The position numbers were made by a program, and so were the translations under genes. Below are positions 20,112-25,175 of a stretch of DNA of 25,175 bases, piece after piece (the stretch's first letter is position 1; every line of letters begins with the position of its first letter). Origin of the DNA: Amphimedon queenslandica (taxonomy: Eukaryota > Porifera > Demospongiae > Haplosclerida > Niphatidae); NCBI RefSeq assembly GCF_000090795.2, contig NW_003546512.1:11695-36869 (forward strand). The letters are read 5' to 3'. Under the pieces are notes generated by a model. That model worked only from the letters and a program-made list of their open reading frames with translations. It ran no database searches and was not told where the DNA came from.

Positions 20112-20141
20112 TTTCCCGCCCTTTTTGGAGGCCACGCCCAC
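20112..20141. promoter_or_regulatory. E2F-like and GC/KLF-like motifs
   Basis: TTTCCCGCC (20112-20120) fits an E2F-type site and CCACGCCCAC (20132-20141) a KLF/EGR-type box. Both are inside putative exon C, in a GC-rich patch (20028-20175). Function is uncertain; they could serve an internal promoter. Confidence 0.3.
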
Positions 20142-20307
20142 AAAAGGAAGGCTCAAACGGGCAAGGTTGGCCCATGGAACAAGAAAGAAAAGGACTGGAT
20201 GTGATACCAAGTGAGGATTTAGAGCCATGCATGTATCTCAGTTGTAGCTGTTGTAGACACATGTCTGCATAGCTTCTTGTTAGCTTGTTGATAGCTGTTT
20301 TGATAGT

Positions 20308-20464
20308 GTACTGTAGCCTATTGTGTTCATACTGTACTGTACTGTAGCCTATTGTCTGTACTGTATTGTACTAGAGCCTATTGCTGTATACTGTACTGTA
20401 CTATAATAGTGGAGCCTGTTATTGTATGTACTGTACTACTCTACGTGTACTGTACTGAAGCCCA
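20308..20464. repeat. Imperfect tandem repeat of ACTGTACTGTA(GCCTATTG)
   Basis: The word TGTACTGTA, often followed by GCCTATTG or GCCTGTTAT, recurs five to six times with irregular spacing (about 20-40 bp). It lies in the putative intron between exons C and D. Confidence 0.7.
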
Positions 20465-20891
20465 TGTAAACTTGTTTTTTATTTTATTTTAGGAGTCGAA
20501 TTGCTAAGCTGTGTCAAGTTTTTGTGGACGTCCTCTCTCGTTGTAGTTCTGTGGAGGCTTGATGTTTGTCGTGAACCTGGAGCATCTTGGAGTCACTGGT
20601 ATGGGATTCTCATGGATCAATCAGCAAGTCAATAGTTGTAATGCTAGCCGGGCTGGCCGACCAGACCTGGCTAGTAATGCACTCATACAATCCTTGCATG
20701 TCATTATATGTATGTCCCCATTTGCATGTGTATAATACTATTAGGGAGGGGCCGGAAACACGAAACATCGCGCGTATATTGTAATCTAAAGAACCCTGTA
20801 GTGTAGGTACATTCCCCGTTATTACCGACTGGCCTGATACGCTTGTTAAGTTGTCCTGTCATACACTAGGCAGTATGTTTCTAGTGATATT
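20465..20891. other. Putative exon D and flank; no recognised gene
   Basis: After the acceptor-like TTTTATTTTAG ending at 20492 the sequence is less AT-rich. A 65-codon frame (20587-20784) has no recognisable domain. A short imperfect hairpin occurs at 20644-20674 (CTAGCC...GGCTAG). The patch at 20737-20775 is GC/CpG-rich. I assign no product. Confidence 0.3.
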
Positions 20892-21037
20892 GTGAGGGAG
20901 ATCCTGTCAAAAATGGAAAGCTGGTGCATTGATTGCAATAACACGTTAGTGGGGGGTGTGTGTGGGTTTGTACCCAACCCACATACACACCCTCATTAGT
21001 GTGTCCAGCTTTTCATTCTTGACAGGATCTTTCTCAC
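20892..21037 (+). ncRNA. 146-nt long hairpin, candidate miRNA precursor or structured RNA
   Basis: The outer arms 20892-20924 and 21005-21037 pair over 33 positions with one A-C mismatch and three G-U pairs (shared core AGATCCTGTCAA). A 16-nt one-sided bulge (20925-20940) follows. An inner stem (about 20941-20968 with 20976-21004; GTGTGTGGGTT against AACCCACATACAC) closes on the 7-nt loop TGTACCC. G-U pairs rather than mismatches suggest folding as RNA of the + strand. It lies about 1.2 kb downstream of the promoter at 19471-19665. By family knowledge sponge miRNA precursors tend to be longer than bilaterian ones. A foldback transposon remnant is the main alternative. Confidence 0.45.
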
Positions 21038-21601
21038 GAGGTAATATTACTTGAAATATGTTGACTGGTGTGTGCTGGGATGTAGGAATTATAATCATGT
21101 ATTGTTAGTATAGTGTATGCATGTGCGTGTCAGGTCGGTCAACAGTTAGTCAAAACTGACTGCTGTTTGCAGCGTTCAAGAGAGGTCAGGTAGCTGCCAA
21201 AATACAGCATGCCTTCTTGTCGCTGTAGGTAATAATGGTATAATATTTTTAAATGAAGATATTAGCCTTTCATCATCTAACATGGACATACTCCAGGATT
21301 ACCAGGGTCAGAAACACTTTGCTCCCTCCTCCTTTCTATCTTTTCTTTATTCCTCTTTTCTTAATCCCCTCTTATTTCTAATACTCTAATGCTACCTTAC
21401 TTCAAAATTGAGCGAGAGAGTAAAAGATTAAAGTACACATAAAACTTGTAGTTAACTTTTCAAACCAAAACTAAAAACTTTGATAACCTATATAAAAGAG
21501 AGAGAGAGAGAAAATTTGGTGAGTTCCGAGTTAATTCTATGGAGGCAATCAGGTGTCATTTGTCTTTGGCTTATAGTGGATTTACATCACACTCATAATT
21601 G
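21038..21601. other. Repeat-poor intergenic region; no gene seen
   Basis: A small stem-loop (CAGTTAGT-CAAA-ACTGACTG, 21143-21162) is visible. The first copy of a dispersed T/C-rich repeat lies at 21322-21398, and a GA microsatellite at about 21495-21511. No reading frame with domain features is present. Confidence 0.5.
21322..21398. repeat. Dispersed direct repeat, copy 1
   Basis: This 77-bp T/C-rich block (containing CTATCTTTTCTTTATTCC and CTCTTATTTCTAA) recurs at 24483-24560 with few differences, in the same orientation about 3.16 kb away. The flanks of the two copies differ. Confidence 0.75.
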
Positions 21602-21773
21602 TCACAGGATAACTTGAGGATTCACATCACACAATAGCTTGTTCATTATACCATCACAGGATAACTTGAGGATTCACATCACACAATAGCTTGTTCAATA
21701 TACCATCACAGGATAACTTGAGGATTCACATTACACGATAGCTTGTTCACAATATACCATCACAGGATAACTC
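21602..21773. repeat. 52-bp tandem repeat, about 3.3 copies
   Basis: Units begin TCACAGGATAACTTGAGG at 21602, 21654, 21706 and 21760 (periods 52, 52, 54). They contain CAATAGCTTGTTCA. Copies 1 and 2 are almost identical; copy 3 has a few changes and the fourth is partial. Confidence 0.9.
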
Positions 21774-22530
21774 GTGGAGTATCAGCATAACAATTAACCA
21801 ACTACCTTTTTCTACCTACAAATCATTATCTCTACTTCTGATATTAAAAAAATATTGCGTGTAATTTTAAAAATGATACAACTAGCATACCGTATATCTG
21901 GAAATTTATGCTTTAGTAAATTTACGCCTCAAAAAATGTGCATCGCCTGACATGATTTTCCCGTGATCTAATTTCTAATTTTAGCAAAATTAAAAGTCAT
22001 GGTAAAAATTTCCTGATACATGGTATGCCTGAAAAGAAACAAAAATATACATGTAAAACTATAATTATAACTACTTACCACTATCTAGTATTCCAATTAC
22101 AAAAAATCCAAGCGTATTATTGCCAAAAAGATTAATTATATGCGTGAAAAGTCAAATAAGTGCATGTAAAACTATAAAATTAACTATTACACTGCAATAT
22201 AAAACTAAAATTATAAAGCATTATTTAACTACATGTGTGTATGAATGTGTGGTGAGTGATATGTGTGAATACATGTGGTGAGCATTGTGTGATATGAGTG
22301 ATGAGAATAGCCCAATAGGATATAATAAAAGCCTCTAATTTATAGCATATTTGTAACCAAATCATCATTATGTTTGGTGGATCCTGCCCCTGCAGTCATC
22401 AACAACCATCAATGGATAAAGCTTTAGTGTCACCAATCATTTTGTTCTTTGGAGTTTGGAGCGTGCTTGATGCTAAAGATTCTTTCACTGTATGGATAGA
22501 TGAGCTTGCTTCAAAAATTCAAACGGGATC
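21774..22530. other. AT-rich intergenic region; no gene seen
   Basis: I see no coding region. The segment at 21888-21935 (TACCGTATATCTGGAAATTT and a TAAATTTACGCC part) resembles the end of a foldback element like that at 24937. TGTGTG/GTGAGTGATATG-like low-complexity sequence lies at 22232-22305. Confidence 0.5.
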
Positions 22531-23345
22531 AATTTCTATTGAGAGAAAGGGATGCTTTTTTAGAGTGAAAGGGATGCTTTTTTAGAGTGAAAGAGTGTAT
22601 TGCAATCACACTAAAATTCAAAAATTTAATATAAAGAAATAATTACTCATAATGCATCATTATCACCGTATAGCCTTAACTGGAAAACTAAAAGCCTTAT
22701 TTATACCATACTAAACATGACTCAAAACTGAAAGTAGAAAGTAATAATAATTAATACAAAAACTTAGAAATATTTTTATGCATTGAGCATCAATTGAGCA
22801 GATAAGCAACCCCCATTTAATATCAACTAGACATGAGCCTTTAGAATATTAGGGAGGGAAGCATGGTACACATTGGTGGTGATATACTGTACAGCAGATC
22901 TAGGGAGAGCTGATAAGCAGTGTCTAGTAAGACACTGCTTATTAAAGTAACTAATTTTTGAGAAAGATTTTTAGAGAGAAAGAGATTCCTTTTATACAGA
23001 GAAAGAGATTGTTTTATTAGAGAGAAAGAGATTCTTTTTAGAGAGAAAGAGATGCTTTTTAGAGAGAAAGAGATGCTTTTTTCGAGAGAAAGAGAGCTGA
23101 GGGAGCTATGTAACAAACTAAATGTAAACTGTAAACTATAGATTATAAAGTATTTATAATTGGCCTATATATAGATCTACATGTAAAACTAAAACCGAGC
23201 TTTTACTTTAATTTTAAACTAGAAAAAATTACTTGTAATGATTCTTATTTAGTTTTTTGAAAGAATTTTTTAAAGGGATTTTTTAGAGAGAAAGGGAGGT
23301 ATTGTAGCAAAGTGTACAATCAATTATACGACTATAAAACTATTT
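22531..23345. repeat. Clusters of a 21-bp GA-rich unit within a larger repeated block
   Basis: The unit AGAGAGAAAGAGATKCTTTTT occurs in clusters at about 22540-22592 (variant AGAGTGAAAGGGATGC), 22972-23095 (at least five copies, several exactly 21 bp apart) and 23284-23300. The cluster sides share words such as GAGCATC, AGCCTTTARAAT and GTATTGTARCAA with the block after 23340. This suggests an old duplication of a composite unit of several hundred bp. Confidence 0.7.
22913..22942. repeat. Perfect 13-bp foldback with 4-nt loop
   Basis: ATAAGCAGTGTCT (22913-22925) and its exact reverse complement (22930-22942) flank the loop AGTA. No direct repeat borders it. Confidence 0.8.
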
Positions 23346-23425
23346 TTCAGCGTCAAAATGAGCATCCCCCACTTAGTTTCAAATCATCAGCCTTTAAAAT
23401 AAGAAGGTAGACATGGTGGACACTG

Positions 23426-23651
23426 TTCTATGGAGGAGCCTGCTTGATACTACAGATTATTCTATGGAGGAGAGTGCTTGATACTACAGATTGTTCTATG
23501 GAGGAGAGTGCTTGATACTACAGATTGTTCTATGGAGGAGCCTGCTTGATACTACAGATTTTTCTATGGAGGAGCTTGCTTGATACTACAGATTGTTCTA
23601 TGGAGGATCATGCTTGATACTACAGATTGTTCTATGGAGGAGCCTGCTTGA
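23426..23651. repeat. 34-bp tandem repeat, 6.6 copies
   Basis: Head-to-tail copies of a unit starting TTCTATGGAGGAGCCTGCTT and ending ATACTACAGATTG begin every 34 bp from 23426. Variation is concentrated at unit positions 13-15 (GCC, GAG, GCT, TCA). There are no spacers, so this is a minisatellite and not a CRISPR array. Confidence 0.92.
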
Positions 23652-23684
23652 AAATGAACATCATCATATACAATCTACAGCTTC

Positions 23685-23790
23685 TTTTGAGAGAAAAAGA
23701 AGTTCTTTTTTTAGAGAGAAAGAGATTCTTTTTGTAGAGAGAAAGAGAAGTTTTTTAGAGAAAAAGAGAGAGGGGGTATTGTAACAACTA
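23685..23790. repeat. Second GA-unit cluster (AGAGAGAAAGAGAT)
   Basis: Four to five diverged copies of the AGAGAGAAAGAGAT unit follow the 34-bp minisatellite. They end in GGGGGTATTGTAACAA, like the ends of the other clusters. Confidence 0.7.
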
Positions 23791-24250
23791 GACATTAAAA
23801 TCTATTAATTTGAAGGACTTATAATGAGCCTGCATATATGCATTGTCAATCTAACTAAACTCGGCTTTTAATTTAAAAACCACAATGATTAAACCTATTC
23901 ACAATATCTGCATGAAACAATCACCAGTTAATGGAATGCATTCAATCTACTGTGTCAGCTTTTTGTTCCTGCTTGAGGACTGGAGGAGAGACAGAGAGTT
24001 CAACTGAGAGATTTGTGTGATCACTTATTGAGAGAGAGAGAGGGGAGGGGGAAGCTTGGCAGAAGACTTCAACTTCTCTTGGTATTTTCAAGATAATTTT
24101 TTGGAGGCATCGCTCATCATCTTACAATAATTTAGTTCTTCACTTCACGTCCTGTCATGAGAGCACATCAAGAACTGTATTTGGACTAGCTTCTACAAGA
24201 ACAACACTATAGCTATAACATCCAGTAACTATACAACCAGTCTGCTTATA
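23791..24250. other. Intergenic region; no gene seen
   Basis: Apart from a short GA run (24031-24050) there is no repeat or reading frame I can name. Confidence 0.45.
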
Positions 24251-24466
24251 GGAATCACCAGCTCTACACTACAACACTCTTCAATCAACCGATTTTTCAT
24301 CGAATTACTGATTCAGTAGCTCTACAACCTGTCTACTTCACCAGCTCTACACTACAACATTCTTCGATCATTTTCTCGAGTAATTCTCCATTCTCCAGTT
24401 GATCTGCTCTAACAATCATTTCTTTATCCTCTGCTTGTGCTTACAAAAAAAGGAGCTACTGAATCA
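24251..24466. repeat. 83-bp direct duplication plus 14-bp inverted repeat
   Basis: The word CACCAGCTCTACACTACAAC occurs at 24256 and 24339, with similar flanks, giving two diverged copies. TGATTCAGTAGCTC (24309-24322) is exactly reverse-complemented at 24453-24466. Confidence 0.75.
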
Positions 24467-24482
24467 TGAACTATTCTTCTCC

Positions 24483-24560
24483 CTTCTCCTCCTTTTCTAT
24501 CTTTTCTTTATTCCTCTTTTCTTAACTCCCCTCTTATTTCTAACACTCCAATGCTACCTT
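24483..24560. repeat. Dispersed direct repeat, copy 2
   Basis: This is the partner of 21322-21398 in the same orientation; a few substitutions and small indels separate the copies. Confidence 0.75.
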
Positions 24561-24575
24561 TCCTCTTAAATAGCC

Positions 24576-24733
24576 AGTACTTGTACTCATAATTAATAAT
24601 AGTACATGTAACTAAATACTATAATTAAATAACAAGTACATGTAATTAACTAATAATAGTACATGTACACTTAATTAATTAAATAGTACAGTACATGTAC
24701 AATTAAATAGTATAGTACATGTACTTCAATATA
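24576..24733. repeat. Array of GTACATGTAC-type palindromes in AT-rich DNA
   Basis: GTACATGTA(A/C) or close variants (AGTACTTGTAC) recur at about 24577, 24601, 24631, 24660, 24692 and 24715, separated by TAATTAA-like spacers of 20-35 bp. GTACATGTAC is its own reverse complement. The word is also frequent elsewhere in the window. Confidence 0.7.
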
Positions 24734-24936
24734 AATTATATCGTTGCTTCCTTCCTCTAGCTATAGCTCCTCGGGCCTATTGAAGACATTAGCCTTTAAG
24801 AGAGAGGGAGGGAGGGAGAAAGAGTGAGGGAGAGAGGACAGCTAGTAGAGGATTCAAATATCAAGCCTGAATACAAGAGCATCTTAGAGAGAGAGAGGGA
24901 GGGAGAGAGAGAGGAGGAGGAGCTGATGAACAGCAG
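24734..24936. repeat. GA-rich low-complexity region
   Basis: GAGAGAGGGAGGG-like runs occupy 24799-24838 and 24886-24922. A 108-codon frame through here is rich in Arg/Glu because of the simple repeat and is not called a gene. Confidence 0.6.
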
Positions 24937-24985
24937 TACCGTATGGCAAATTAAATACCCCACGAAATTTTCTAGCCATACGGTA
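24937..24985. mobile_element. 49-bp TA-flanked foldback, mini-MITE-like
   Basis: TACCGTATGGC (24937-24947) and its exact reverse complement (24975-24985) enclose 27 bp that includes a further AATT/AATT pairing. Both outer ends are TA, as expected for the target duplication of Tc1/mariner-type elements, leaving CCGTATGGC as terminal repeats. It is far too short to code for anything. A related half-element may sit at 21888. Confidence 0.55.
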
Positions 24986-25175
24986 TCACTATATCATGAG
25001 CTGGTTATTGAGAGAGGAGAGGGAGGTAAGGAGTGTATTTGGGAGATTAACATGTTAGCTTGTTTTTATTTGATTCATAGGAGCTGTAAAGGTAGTTGGT
25101 TTCAAGTCCTCGTGAAGTATTTGTTTTTAAAGTCTTTGATGTGTTTGTGAAGTCTTTGATGTCCTTGTACAAGTC

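Larger units (their letters stand above)
19658..20210 (+). ncRNA. Putative spliced transcript, small exons A-C, little coding potential
   Basis: Starting at the predicted initiator I propose exon A 19658-19717 (donor GTTAGT), exon B 19831-19919 (acceptor TTCTTTACAG, donor GTTAGT), and exon C 20014-20210 (acceptor TTCATACAG, donor GTGAGG). The introns of 113 and 94 nt are pyrimidine-rich. Exons B and C both begin with GTTARCAG. A weak candidate exon D begins at 20493 after TTTTATTTTAG. The longest frame from the first ATG of the spliced form is only 28 codons. This may be a long non-coding RNA, a small-RNA host, or the 5' UTR of a gene whose coding exons I cannot see. Confidence 0.4.

Noticed and set aside
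20587..20784. 65-codon plus-strand frame
   Set aside because: No domain, no homologue I recognise, and length close to chance in this less AT-rich patch. It is mentioned only as part of putative exon D.
22261..22300. C-box-like GTGATGA, possible C/D snoRNA
   Set aside because: I found no D box (CTGA) at suitable distance and no terminal stem.
22841..23116. Minus-strand 91-codon frame with repeated SISFSLK-like units
   Set aside because: It is the translation of a 21-bp GA tandem unit; the period of seven codons keeps it open. There is no other coding signal.
23426..23651. CRISPR-like direct repeats
   Set aside because: The 34-bp units are contiguous with no spacers, in a eukaryotic context; a minisatellite explains them.
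24824..25150. 108-codon plus-strand frame
   Set aside because: It runs through GA low-complexity sequence and the foldback element at 24937; no recognisable domain or splice context.

Overview
The window looks like AT-rich nuclear DNA from an early-branching animal. A demosponge of the Amphimedon type is my best guess, and this is inference. The reasons are many short introns with canonical GT..AG ends (several of 53-100 nt), an animal-type receptor tyrosine phosphatase with Ig and FN3 domains, many microsatellites, and very frequent ACATGTAC-type words. I see no bacterial operon, CRISPR array, tRNA or rRNA.

Positions 1163-18455 (+) hold one very large gene, a receptor-type protein tyrosine phosphatase. 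I could place 36 consecutive exons by hand. Their phases agree throughout and their lengths total 8,567 nt, giving about 2,855 residues up to the TAA stop. The first exon seen begins in phase 1, so the true start and signal peptide are upstream, probably outside the window. Exons 1-5 each encode two Ig domains and exons 6 and 7 one each (12 Ig in all). Exons 8-17 encode eight FN3 domains; a membrane-proximal RPTP ectodomain follows in exons 17-19. Exon 20 carries the transmembrane helix, exons 21-23 the juxtamembrane segment, exons 24-29 an apparently active phosphatase domain (D1), and exons 30-36 a second domain (D2). D2 keeps the P-loop Cys and Arg but has lost the WPD aspartate (WPS) and the Q-loop glutamine. 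The protein would sit in the plasma membrane, bind ligand or neighbouring cells through the Ig/FN3 array, and dephosphorylate phosphotyrosine proteins through D1, with D2 as a likely regulatory or docking domain.

Positions 18456-19440 hold the 3' UTR (poly(A) signal near 18773) and a short intergenic stretch. A compact CpG-containing promoter lies at 19471-19665. It has an NRF1-like site, an E-box, two perfect CREs 40 bp apart, a CCAAT box, and a TATA box 31 bp upstream of an initiator. It points to a + strand transcript with small exons of little coding potential. About 1.2 kb downstream is a 146-nt near-perfect hairpin (20892-21037). Together these could be a pri-miRNA or other structured non-coding RNA gene, which is the most novel candidate here.

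Positions 21240-25175 are repeat-rich and show no convincing gene. They contain 52-bp and 34-bp tandem repeats, several clusters of a 21-bp AGAGAGAAAGAGAT unit inside a larger duplicated block, a 77-bp dispersed direct repeat, a 49-bp TA-flanked foldback (mini-MITE-like), and a GTACATGTAC array. A separate repeat family occurs in introns of the phosphatase gene in both orientations and also just downstream of it.
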